A stretch of 64,000 bases of DNA. It comes from Pseudomonas neuropathica (lineage in GTDB: Bacteria > Pseudomonadota > Gammaproteobacteria > Pseudomonadales > Pseudomonadaceae). The translations under genes and the position numbers were made by a program. Location of the stretch: the NCBI RefSeq assembly GCF_015461835.1, contig NZ_JACOPX010000002.1, forward strand, positions 310,001 through 374,000, written 5' to 3'. Under the pieces are notes generated by a model. That model was not told where the DNA came from. It ran no database searches and saw only the letters and a program-made list of their open reading frames with translations. This document shows positions 9,230 through 17,498 of the stretch, piece by piece (the first letter of the stretch is position 1; every line of letters starts with the position of its first letter).

Positions 9230-10963
9230 TCAGGCCTTGGCGGGTTCCAGCGCCAGCTCAACGGCCTCCGGGCGTTTGACCGTCGCGTAGACAACGGCGG
9301 TCAAGAGGCTCCCCGCGACAATCGCCAGCAAATACAGCAACGCATGATTGATCGCATTCGGAATCGCCAGCACAAACAAGCCACCGTGCGGCGCCATCAA
9401 TTTGCAGCCGAAGTACATCGACAACGCACCGGTCAATGCACCGCCGGCGATGCTCGCCGGGATCACCCGCAACGGGTCTTTCGCGGCAAACGGAATCGCC
9501 CCTTCGGAGATAAAGCACAGCCCCAGCACGAAGGCAGCCTTGCCGGCCTCGCGCTCAGTCTGGGCGAACTTGCGTCGCGCAATGAATGTGGCGATGCCCA
9601 GACCAATCGGCGGCACCATGCCCGCTGCCATGGTCGCGGCCATCGGTGCATAACTCTGCGACGCCAACAGACCTACCGAGAACGCGTACGCGGCTTTGTT
9701 GATCGGCCCGCCGAGGTCGACGCACATCATGCCACCGAGCAGCACACCGAGCAGAATCGCGTTGGTGGTGCCCATGCTGTCGAGGAAATGCGTGAGCGCC
9801 CCGAGCATGCCGGCGACCGGTTTACCGACCACGTAAATCATCACCAGACCGGTGATCAGGCTGGCGAACAACGGGATGATCAGAATCGGTTTCAGCGCTT
9901 CGAGACTTTGCGGCAAGGCGACATATCGACTGATAGCCTTGGCCGCATAACCGGCGATAAACCCGGCGATGATGCCGCCGATAAACCCGGCGCCCAGCGT
10001 ACTGGCAAGCAAACCACCAATCATCCCCGGCGCCAGGCCCGGTCGGTCGGCGATCGAATAAGCGATGTAACCGGCCAACAACGGCACCATCAACTTGAAC
10101 GCCGTCTCACCGCCGATCTGCATCAGCGCAGCGGCCAACGTGCCTTCTTCCTTGAATGCGGTGATACCGAACACGAACGACAAGGCGATCATCAAACCAC
10201 CGGCCACGACCATCGGCAGCATGAACGACACGCCCGTCAGCAGGTGTTTATAGATGCCGGTTTTCTCTTGCCTGGCCGGTGCCTTGCCGTCACTCGCGGC
10301 GCTTTCCACAGCGCCTTCGGCCAAGGCTTTTTTCAGCGTGGCTTCGGACTGTTTCAAGGCAATCCCGGTGCTGCAGCGATAGATTTTCTTGCCGGCGAAA
10401 CGCTCGGTGGCGACTTCGATATCCGCCGCCAGCAACACCACGTCCGCGTCGGCAATCGCCGCTGCGCTCAACGGGGTTTTCGCGCCCACCGAGCCTTGGG
10501 TTTCGACCTGCAATTCATAGCCCAGACGCTTGGCGGTCTGCTGCAGGGCTTCGGCCGCCATGAAGGTGTGGGCGACACCGGTCGGGCACGCGGTGATGGC
10601 GACAATGCGCGGTGCACGCGACGCATCAGTCGCCGGTTCAGCCTCACTGGCAACGTAAACTTCTGCCTCTTCAGCACCACGACGCAGCACCGCCTCGACA
10701 TCCTGCAACGCCTGCGCCGGGGCGATCTGGAACACCCGTTTGCCGACAAAGCGGCTCATGTCCACCGCGCCGGTGGCGACCAGCAACACCCACTCCGCCG
10801 CCGCAATCGTCGCTGCCGACAATTCGCGCTCAGGGTGCGCTGCATCGACCACTTCAACGCTGGTGCTCCAGCCCTGACGCTGCGCCGCCGCATCGAGCAA
10901 ACGCGCGCACAGCACACTGGTGACCATGCCGTTCGGGCAAGCCGTAACAATGGCTAATTTCAT
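9230..10963 (-). CDS. fruA: Fructose PTS permease, EIIB'BC component FruA
   Basis: The 577-aa product imports fructose across the inner membrane and releases fructose 1-phosphate. Two EIIB-type domains come first: residues 1-100 with TACPNG (Cys9) and 118-215 with ITACPTGVAHTFMAAEAL (Cys126, the likely phosphorylated cysteine of the second domain). EIIC, with about eight to ten membrane segments, runs from residue 235 to the end (LLTGVSFMLPMVVAGGL, GGPINKAAYAFSVG, ISEGAIPFA). It is the last gene of fruB-fruK-fruA, 11 bases after fruK. It receives phosphate from the EIIA domain of FruB. Expression is expected to be controlled by FruR through the operator upstream of fruB. Confidence 0.95.
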   Translation of the reverse strand: MKLAIVTACPNGMVTSVLCARLLDAAAQRQGWSTSVEVVDAAHPERELSAATIAAAEWVLLVATGAVDMSRFVGKRVFQIAPAQALQDVEAVLRRGAEEAEVYVASEAEPATDASRAPRIVAITACPTGVAHTFMAAEALQQTAKRLGYELQVETQGSVGAKTPLSAAAIADADVVLLAADIEVATERFAGKKIYRCSTGIALKQSEATLKKALAEGAVESAASDGKAPARQEKTGIYKHLLTGVSFMLPMVVAGGLMIALSFVFGITAFKEEGTLAAALMQIGGETAFKLMVPLLAGYIAYSIADRPGLAPGMIGGLLASTLGAGFIGGIIAGFIAGYAAKAISRYVALPQSLEALKPILIIPLFASLITGLVMIYVVGKPVAGMLGALTHFLDSMGTTNAILLGVLLGGMMCVDLGGPINKAAYAFSVGLLASQSYAPMAATMAAGMVPPIGLGIATFIARRKFAQTEREAGKAAFVLGLCFISEGAIPFAAKDPLRVIPASIAGGALTGALSMYFGCKLMAPHGGLFVLAIPNAINHALLYLLAIVAGSLLTAVVYATVKRPEAVELALEPAKA

Positions 10964-10974
10964 GACAAACCCTC

Positions 10975-11916
10975 TTATTGTTCTGTCAGGGGACGCACGC
11001 GCACGCCCTGTTCGAGCTGCGCCAGTTGCGCCGCGTCGTTGATGCCAAAACCGATCTGGGTCACCGCCATCGCCGCAATGGCGGTGGCCGTGCGCAGGGT
11101 TTGCTCGGGCGTATCGGCGCTGAGCAAACCGTGAAGCATGCCGGCCAGCAACGAATCACCGGCACCGACCGTGCTGGCGACGCTGACCTTGGGCGGCGTG
11201 GCATGCAGTGCTGAGCCAACGCTGAACCAGTTCACGCCATCAGCACCGTGAGAAATCACCACGTGCTCGATGCCTTGCGCATGCAAGCGCGCCGCTGCCT
11301 GAGCCTCGGCCGCGTGAGAAACCACGTCGCAACCGAGTGCGTCGGCGAGTTCTTCAGTGTTCGGTTTGATCAGCCACGGACTGGCTTTCAAAGCTTCGCG
11401 CAACGCTTCGCCGCTGCTGTCGAGAGCGACTTTCAGGCCAAGTTGATTGAGCCGTTCGATCAACTCGCGCAACCACTGCGCCGTCACACCACGCGGCAAA
11501 CTGCCAGCTACCACCACCGCATCGTGACCCGGTGCAATCTGCACCAGTCGATCGAGCAACGCTTGTTGCGCGGCGGCATCGACCACCGGCCCCGGGCCGT
11601 TGATGTCGGTGATGCGGCCATCCTGTTCGGCGACCTTGATGTTGCTGCGAGTCTCACCCGGCACGCGGATAAACGCGTCGACAAAACCGCGCTTGGCGAA
11701 CAGGGTTTCGAACGCTTGCAGGTTGTCTTCACCGAGAAAACCGCTGACCGTCAGTTGATGGCCGAGGTCGGCCAGCACCTGCGCGACGTTCACACCTTTG
11801 CCGGCAGCGTGGGTGTGCATCGCGTCGCTGCGATTGACCTGACCGGCCTCCAGGCGTGGCAGTTCGACGGTGAGGTCGAGCGCCGGATTGAGGGTCAGGG
11901 TAAGAATCTTGGCCAT
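10975..11916 (-). CDS. fruK: 1-phosphofructokinase
   Basis: The 313-aa product phosphorylates fructose 1-phosphate to fructose 1,6-bisphosphate with ATP in the cytosol. PfkB/ribokinase-family marks are TLTLNPALDLTVEL at the N-terminus, HAAGKGVNVAQVLADLG (substrate-binding glycine segment), LIKPNTEEL and the anion-hole/catalytic STVGAGDSLLAGML near residue 250. The ATG at 11916 overlaps the last base of the fruB stop, so the two are translationally coupled. Its substrate and product are the two proposed effectors of FruR; fructose 1-phosphate is the established inducer in P. putida. Confidence 0.95.
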   Translation of the reverse strand: MAKILTLTLNPALDLTVELPRLEAGQVNRSDAMHTHAAGKGVNVAQVLADLGHQLTVSGFLGEDNLQAFETLFAKRGFVDAFIRVPGETRSNIKVAEQDGRITDINGPGPVVDAAAQQALLDRLVQIAPGHDAVVVAGSLPRGVTAQWLRELIERLNQLGLKVALDSSGEALREALKASPWLIKPNTEELADALGCDVVSHAAEAQAAARLHAQGIEHVVISHGADGVNWFSVGSALHATPPKVSVASTVGAGDSLLAGMLHGLLSADTPEQTLRTATAIAAMAVTQIGFGINDAAQLAQLEQGVRVRPLTEQ

Positions 11917-14777
11917 TACAGGGCCTCCACTAGTGCGCGCACTTCGTTGGCGCTGCCCACGGCCAGGGCGTGTTGAGCAAGGGTTTGCGCCTGGGTCAGG
12001 CTGAGTTCGCGAATGCGTGCCTTGACTTCGGCAATGCTGCGTCCGGAGACGCTGAGTTCATCGACACCGAGGCCAACCAGCACCGGCACCGCCAGCGGGT
12101 CCGCCGCCAGTTCGCCGCAGACGCCGACCCATTTGCCATGGGCATGGGCCGCGCGCACGGTGATGTCGATCAGTTGCAGCACCGCCGGGTGCAAGCCGTC
12201 CGCCTGCGCCGACAGGGTCGGGTGACCACGGTCGATGGCCAGGGTGTATTGCGTGAGATCGTTGGTGCCGACACTGAAGAAGTCGACTTCCTTGGCCAGT
12301 ACCGGCGCGAGCAGAGCGGCGGACGGTACTTCGATCATGATCCCCAGTTGCAGATCGGCGACCGGGATTTCCAGGCGCAGACGTTCGGTCATGTCGCGGG
12401 CCTGACGCCACTCTTCGACGCTGCCAACCATCGGGAACATGATCCGCAGCGGACGGTTGTCCGCCGAACGCAGCAGGGCGCGCAATTGCGCTTCCATGAT
12501 CTGCGGACGTTGCAGGGTCAGGCGAATGCCGCGCACACCGAGGAACGGATTTTCTTCCTTAGCGATCGGCCAATACGGCAGCGGTTTGTCGCCGCCGACA
12601 TCCAGCGTGCGCACCACCAGCGGACGACCGGCGAGGCCATCGAGGACGCGGCGGTATTCGGCTTCTTGCGTGGCTTCGTCGGGCGCTTGCGGATGGGCCA
12701 TGAAAATCAGTTCGGTACGCAGCAGGCCGATGCCTTCGGCGCCCTGCTCCACCGCGCTGATCACGCCCGCACTTTCGCCGATGTTGGCGAACACTTCGAC
12801 CGCATGACCGTCGGTAGTGTGTGCCGGTTGATGGCGTTGTTCGGCGGCAATTTTCAGACGTTGTTCGCGGGTGTCGCGCTCTTCGGCGGCGCGTTGCAGG
12901 GTCGCCGCATCGGCGTCGACGTGCAGGCGACCGCGTTGGCCGTCGAGCAGCAACGGTGTGCCCGGCGCCAGCAACAACACCGCTGCGCCAGCGCCGACCA
13001 GCGCTGGAATCCCGAGAGCACGCGCAACGATTGCACTGTGCGCCGTGGCGCCGCCGCGCGCGGTGAGAATCCCCGCCACGCGCACCGGATCCAGCCGCGC
13101 GACATCGGACGGACCGACCTCGTCCATCACCAGAATGTACGGTTGCTCAGGCTCGCTCGGAGTTTGCACGCCACACAGTTGCGCCAACACGCGACGACCG
13201 ACGTCACGCAGGTCCGCCGCCCGTTCGGCGAGCAACGCGTCCTGTAGCGATTCCTGTTGTTTGGCCGCCGCTTCGATCACCGCCATCCACGCCGCTTCGG
13301 CGCTTTCGCCTTGCTTAAGGCGGGTATCGACTTCATCGGTGAGTTCCGGATCGTCGAGCATTTCCTGATGGGTGATAAAGATCTCGCGGATGGCTTTGGC
13401 TTTGCTGCGTTCGATCAGGCCCTGAATGTCACCGCGCACGTCGCCGAGCGCTTGCTTGAGACGTTCGCGCTCAACGGCGGCAGACTCGCCGCGCAGCGGG
13501 TAATCGATGGTTTGCTGAACCTGAAAATGCGCAGGCCCGATGGCAATGCCAGGGGCTGCCGGGATCGCCTGCAACTGAGCGCCGGACGCCGGGGCAATCA
13601 GCACTTCGGCGATGTCGGCAATGACCTCGCGCTGCTGGCTTACGGCTGGCAGCGGCTCGACTTCTTCGCCAAGGCCTTCTTCGATCGCGGCCAAGAGTGC
13701 CGGCAAGGCGTCAGCGGCGATGCTCGGTTCCGCGATCAACTCCAGCACCTGACCGCGACGGGCGCCGAGGCTGAGCAGCTTGCTCAGGCTCTTCACCGAC
13801 ACGGCGCTGTCCTGGCCGTCGACGATGCGCACACGAATTTCGCCATCAAAACTCTTCGCCAGCTGCGCAAGGATCTTCGCCGGGCGCGCGTGCAAACCAT
13901 GGGCGTTGGCCAGGGCAATGCGTGCGCTCGGCCAGTCGGCGGGCAATTCACCGCCGAGCACTTCGAGGACTTTTCGGCTGCTGGTGGCGCGGCCCAGCTC
14001 ATGGCCGCGACCTTCAATCAGCAACGCGCAAAGACGCTCAAGCAAAGCTTGATGCGCCTCGCCAAGACTGGCCAGACAGAACAGACCGCTGAGCGGTTGA
14101 CCGAAGTAGCGCATCGGTTTGTCCGGCGTCACGAACGCCAGCCCCGGACGCTTCACGGTCTGCTCGCTGTGCAGCCACCACAGGCCATCGCCCAGCGGCA
14201 GCGCTTCGACTTGTTGCAACACACCGGCAAAACCGTTGCTCACACAATCGGCCTGACGCAACAGACGCGCGCCACGCCAGACCAGTTCTTCGAAATCGTC
14301 AGCCGACACGCCGAGTCCGATCATCTGCGCATCCAGCGCCAGTTCCTGTGGCGCGCCTTGCAGCAATTTCAGCAGCGCTTCGGGGGAATTGGCACGACGC
14401 AGGGCCTGGCCCAGATCGGTCTCGCCGAGGGCGCGGGTCAGCAGTTGCAGCAGGCGCAGGTGTTCGTCGGATTTGGCGGCAATGCCAATCGCCAGATAAA
14501 CGATCTGGCCATCGCCCCAATCCACGCCTTCCGGGAACTGCATCAGGCGCACGCCGGTGGCGAACACCTGATCGCGGGTTTGCGGCGTTCCGTGAGGAAT
14601 GGCAATACCTTGACCGAGAAAGGTCGAGCCCTGGGCTTCCCGTGCCTGCAATCCGGCGAGGTAACCGTCGGCAACCAGACCATCGGCCACCAGGTGATTG
14701 GCGAGCAGTTGCAGCGCAGCGGGTTTATCCACAGCCGATTGGCCCATGGATATCTGCTCTATAGTGAGCTCGAGCAT
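11916..14777 (-). CDS. fruB: Fructose-specific multiphosphoryl transfer protein EIIA-HPr-EI
   Basis: The 953-aa product is a single-chain phosphorelay from phosphoenolpyruvate to FruA. Order: EIIA(Fru) at about 1-150 (IAIPHGTP, His62 likely phosphorylated), a linker, HPr at about 285-370 (NAHGLHARPA, His296) and Enzyme I at about 400-953 (GGATAHSAIVAR, His580; later LRTELIFM and FSVGTNDLTQYTLAIDRG of the PEP-binding barrel). Pseudomonads use this fusion in place of separate general PTS proteins for sugar uptake. ATG 14777 is preceded by AAAAGGAG within 10 bases. It is the first gene of fruBKA and lies downstream of the FruR operator at 14929-14940. Confidence 0.95.
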   Translation of the reverse strand: MLELTIEQISMGQSAVDKPAALQLLANHLVADGLVADGYLAGLQAREAQGSTFLGQGIAIPHGTPQTRDQVFATGVRLMQFPEGVDWGDGQIVYLAIGIAAKSDEHLRLLQLLTRALGETDLGQALRRANSPEALLKLLQGAPQELALDAQMIGLGVSADDFEELVWRGARLLRQADCVSNGFAGVLQQVEALPLGDGLWWLHSEQTVKRPGLAFVTPDKPMRYFGQPLSGLFCLASLGEAHQALLERLCALLIEGRGHELGRATSSRKVLEVLGGELPADWPSARIALANAHGLHARPAKILAQLAKSFDGEIRVRIVDGQDSAVSVKSLSKLLSLGARRGQVLELIAEPSIAADALPALLAAIEEGLGEEVEPLPAVSQQREVIADIAEVLIAPASGAQLQAIPAAPGIAIGPAHFQVQQTIDYPLRGESAAVERERLKQALGDVRGDIQGLIERSKAKAIREIFITHQEMLDDPELTDEVDTRLKQGESAEAAWMAVIEAAAKQQESLQDALLAERAADLRDVGRRVLAQLCGVQTPSEPEQPYILVMDEVGPSDVARLDPVRVAGILTARGGATAHSAIVARALGIPALVGAGAAVLLLAPGTPLLLDGQRGRLHVDADAATLQRAAEERDTREQRLKIAAEQRHQPAHTTDGHAVEVFANIGESAGVISAVEQGAEGIGLLRTELIFMAHPQAPDEATQEAEYRRVLDGLAGRPLVVRTLDVGGDKPLPYWPIAKEENPFLGVRGIRLTLQRPQIMEAQLRALLRSADNRPLRIMFPMVGSVEEWRQARDMTERLRLEIPVADLQLGIMIEVPSAALLAPVLAKEVDFFSVGTNDLTQYTLAIDRGHPTLSAQADGLHPAVLQLIDITVRAAHAHGKWVGVCGELAADPLAVPVLVGLGVDELSVSGRSIAEVKARIRELSLTQAQTLAQHALAVGSANEVRALVEAL

Positions 14778-15085
14778 GCGATCTCCTTTTTGGCGCTTTA
14801 TGAGTGCCAGGTATTGTTTTGAATGGTTTGCAGCTTAGGCGTTTTACCGCTTTGCTTTTCAGCGGCAGTTTTGGCGGTTTCACGGCAGAACCGGCCAAAG
14901 ACGTCTAAAACGTAGAAAATACGCTTGCTGAAACGTTTAATCTAGATTGATCGGCACGTTACTCGATAATGTCCCATCCTTGAAGTCCAACTTGTCGGAT
15001 GCGCTGCGACAATAGTCGCCTGCCCTAATCGGGTAGGATTGGCGAAAATGTCGCGGCAAGCTCGAAAAAACAAGGAAATCCCGGG
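14778..15085. other. fruB-fruR divergent control region (308 bp)
   Basis: No gene is seen here. The region holds the FruR operator at 14929-14940, an AT-richer segment toward fruB likely to contain its promoter, and the AAGGA ribosome-binding site before the fruR TTG codon. I could not assign clear -35/-10 boxes for either direction. Confidence 0.6.
14929..14940. promoter_or_regulatory. FruR (Cra) operator
   Basis: TGAAACGTTTAA, that is TTAAACGTTTCA on the other strand, is identical to the operator reported for FruR of P. putida as I recall it, and fits the Cra consensus. It lies 151 bases upstream of fruB and 145 upstream of fruR. It predicts repression of fruBKA, relieved by fructose 1-phosphate. 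Confidence 0.88.
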
Positions 15086-16081
15086 TTGAAACTCAGTGAT
15101 ATCGCGCGGTTGGCCGGAGTGTCCGTGACCACCGCCAGCTACGTCATCAACGGCAAGGCCGAACAGCAACGCATCAGCACCGCCACCGTCGAGCGGGTGC
15201 GCGCAGTGGTCGATCTGCACGGCTTCACGCCAAACCCACAAGCGGCCGGGCTGCGCAGTCGGCACACGCGCACGCTGGGCTTTATTCTGCCGGATCTGGA
15301 AAACCCCAGTTACGCGCGGATCGCCAAGCTGCTCGAGCAAGGTGCACGGGCGCGCGGTTATCAATTGCTGATCGCCAGCTCCGACGATGCGCCAGACAGC
15401 GAGCGGCAGTTGCTGCAACTGTTCCGTGCGCGCCGTTGCGATGCGCTGATCGTTGCCAGTTGCCTGCCGGCCGGCGATGACAGTTATCGGCAGTTGCAGG
15501 CCAAAGGTCTGCCGATCATCGCCATCGACCGGGTCATGGAACCCGAGCACTTCTGCTCGGTGATCAGCGACGACCGCGAAGCCAGCCTGCACCTGACCCA
15601 GAGTCTGCTTGACCCGCAACCGAAGCAGATCGTACTGCTCGGCGCCCGTCCGGAACTGAGCATCAGCCAGGAACGTGCCGCCGGTTTCAAAGAGGCACTG
15701 GTCGACTTCAAAGGCGAAGTGCTGGTCGAACATGCCGAATCCTTCAGCCGCGAATGCGGCAAGCAATTGATGGAAGAACTCCTGCAGCGTTTGGGACATT
15801 TGCCGGATGCGCTGGTGACAACGTCCTACGTGCTGCTGCAAGGCGTGTTCGATGCGCTGCATGACTTCCCGCTGAAATCGCGGCCGCTGCGCCTCGGCAC
15901 CTTCGGTGATACGCAGTTGCTGGATTTCCTGCCGCTGCCGGTCAATGCCATGGCCCAGCAGCACCAGTTGATCGCCGACAAGGCGCTGGAACTGGCCCTG
16001 GCGGCGGTCGAGCAGTCGGAGTACAAGCCCGGCGTGCAGGCCATCGCGCGGACCTTCAAGCAGCGTATTCACCGGGACTGA
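15086..16081 (+). CDS. fruR: Fructose repressor FruR/Cra, LacI family
   Basis: The 331-aa product is a cytoplasmic DNA-binding regulator. The N-terminal LacI helix-turn-helix and hinge (KLSDIARLAGVSVTTASYVI, then RVRAVVDLHGFTPNPQAAGLR) occupy residues 1-60. A periplasmic-binding-protein-like effector domain follows (LGFILPDLENPSYARIAKLL through the C-terminus). The start is TTG at 15086, with AAGGA about 10 bases upstream; no ATG or GTG gives the conserved MKLSDIA N-terminus. It is divergent from fruBKA across a perfect FruR operator, and tatD follows three bases after its stop. It is expected to be a local fru repressor responding to fructose 1-phosphate. Confidence 0.93.
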   Translation: MKLSDIARLAGVSVTTASYVINGKAEQQRISTATVERVRAVVDLHGFTPNPQAAGLRSRHTRTLGFILPDLENPSYARIAKLLEQGARARGYQLLIASSDDAPDSERQLLQLFRARRCDALIVASCLPAGDDSYRQLQAKGLPIIAIDRVMEPEHFCSVISDDREASLHLTQSLLDPQPKQIVLLGARPELSISQERAAGFKEALVDFKGEVLVEHAESFSRECGKQLMEELLQRLGHLPDALVTTSYVLLQGVFDALHDFPLKSRPLRLGTFGDTQLLDFLPLPVNAMAQQHQLIADKALELALAAVEQSEYKPGVQAIARTFKQRIHRD

Positions 16082-16084
16082 ACC

Positions 16085-16861
16085 GTGGAGCTGATCGACA
16101 GCCACACCCACCTCGACTTCCCCGACTTCGACGCCGATCGCTTAGCGTTGCTCGCCGAAAGCCGCGCCCTCGGGGTGCGGCGGATGGTGGTATTGGGCGT
16201 CCATGAGGGCAATTGGCAACGGGTGTGGGATCTGGTGCAGAGCGATGTCGATTTGTACGCGGCATTCGGCCTGCATCCGGTGTATCTCGATCAGCATCGA
16301 CCCGAAGATTTATCGGCGCTCGGTGATTGGCTGACGCGATTGCGCGGTCGTCGGCAATTGTGTGCGGTGGGCGAGATCGGTCTGGATTACTTCATCGAAA
16401 CCCTCGACCGCGAGCGGCAACAGGCGCTGTTCGAGGCGCAACTGCAACTGGCCGCAGACTTTCAGTTGCCGGCGCTGATCCATGTGCGACGCAGCCACGC
16501 GGCGGTGATCGCAACGCTCAAGCGCTTCAAGCTCAAACGCGCGGGGATCATCCACGCCTTTGCCGGCAGCCGTGAAGAAGCGCGGGAATACATCAAACTC
16601 GGTTTCAAACTGGGCCTCGGCGGCGCTCCGACCTGGCCGCAAGCGTTGCGCATGCATCGGGTGCTGGCGGAACTGCCACTGGATTCGATTGTGCTGGAAA
16701 CCGATTCACCGGACATGGCACCTGCGATGTTTCCCGGTCAGCGCAACAGCCCGGCGCACTTGCCGGCGATCTGCGAGTCGCTGGCCGGACTGATGAATAT
16801 CAGCCCGCAACAACTGGCCACGGCCAGTACCGCCAACAGCTGCGAAGTATTTGGCTGGTAA
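16085..16861 (+). CDS. TatD-family metal-dependent deoxyribonuclease
   Basis: The 258-aa product is an amidohydrolase-fold protein of the TatD/YjjV group. Metal ligands are visible in DSHTHLDF near the N-terminus, VGEIGLDYF (Glu), LIHVRRSH, GIIHAFAGS and the terminal LETDSPDM (Asp). Family members are Mg-dependent 3'-5' exonucleases or DNases linked to DNA repair and degradation; the exact substrate of this paralogue is not known. GTG 16085 is used because the product then begins at the metal motif MELIDSHTHLDF and the gene lies three bases after the fruR stop, an apparent two-gene unit. Its linkage to fructose control may be accidental. Confidence 0.88.
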   Translation: MELIDSHTHLDFPDFDADRLALLAESRALGVRRMVVLGVHEGNWQRVWDLVQSDVDLYAAFGLHPVYLDQHRPEDLSALGDWLTRLRGRRQLCAVGEIGLDYFIETLDRERQQALFEAQLQLAADFQLPALIHVRRSHAAVIATLKRFKLKRAGIIHAFAGSREEAREYIKLGFKLGLGGAPTWPQALRMHRVLAELPLDSIVLETDSPDMAPAMFPGQRNSPAHLPAICESLAGLMNISPQQLATASTANSCEVFGW

Positions 16862-17251
16862 TCAGTCGGCGTGCGCCTTGGCCGCCTCCAGAATCAGCGT
16901 CAGGTGTTGCCGCTGGCGCGCATAACGGACGACCACGAAGTACACAAAGATCGTGATCAGTGACGCGTTCAGTTGCTCAGTGACGCTAAGCAGTCCCACC
17001 CATTCCATCACCAGCGCCACCAGCAGCGCGGTGCACACCGTCAACGAAGCACTGAAACGCAGCAACGCCAGTGAGTCGAGCGACTTGAAGCGCTTGATCT
17101 GTTGCGGGCATCGCAGCTCCAGCGCTTTCTGGCAATGCTCGCAGGTAAACGGTTCATTGATCGAGATGGCATTGAGCTGCCAGGGTTTGAGCAGCAGCGT
17201 GGTCTGGCAATGAGCGCAACGGCCCAGAACCCCCAAGGTTGCGGCAGACAT
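16862..17251 (-). CDS. Small zinc-ribbon membrane protein of unknown function
   Basis: The product is 129 aa. Two CxxC pairs at the N-terminus (CAHCQTTLLLKPWQ and CEHCQKALELRC) form a probable zinc ribbon. Two hydrophobic segments follow (ALLRFSASLTVCTALLVALVM and LLSVTEQLNASLITIFVYFVVV), predicting an inner-membrane anchor with a cytoplasmic zinc-binding head. ATG 17251 is chosen because AGAGGA lies 8 bases upstream; the upstream ATG 17260 has no room for a ribosome-binding site. It converges on tatD with no gap. I do not recognise a named family and assign no function. Confidence 0.7.
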   Translation of the reverse strand: MSAATLGVLGRCAHCQTTLLLKPWQLNAISINEPFTCEHCQKALELRCPQQIKRFKSLDSLALLRFSASLTVCTALLVALVMEWVGLLSVTEQLNASLITIFVYFVVVRYARQRQHLTLILEAAKAHAD

Positions 17252-17393
17252 GAGCGCCATCCTCTATGCGAACGATTGGGTATGGATACTGGCCCATTGA
17301 TGGGGAAATACCAGAGTCTGAAGGGAAACAGGATTGGGCTTACGGCCGGAAGTGAAGAAGTACTACAAAGGGTTCTGACAAAACCCAAAACCC

Positions 17394-17482
17394 TGTGGGA
17401 GCGAGCCTGCTCGCGAAGGCGGTGTATCAGGTGACAGAGATGTCACTGACCGATCGCATTCGCGAGCAGGCTCGCTCCCACA
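17394..17482. repeat. 89-bp REP doublet (REPIN), copy 2
   Basis: Inverted 23-base arms at 17394-17416 and 17460-17482 (core GGGAGCGAGCCTGCTCGCGA) surround a 43-base spacer, the same geometry as copies 1 and 3. It stands upstream of the small zinc-ribbon gene, right after the chemoreceptor stop. Confidence 0.9.
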
Positions 17483-17498
17483 GTTTTTCGTGCGTGCC

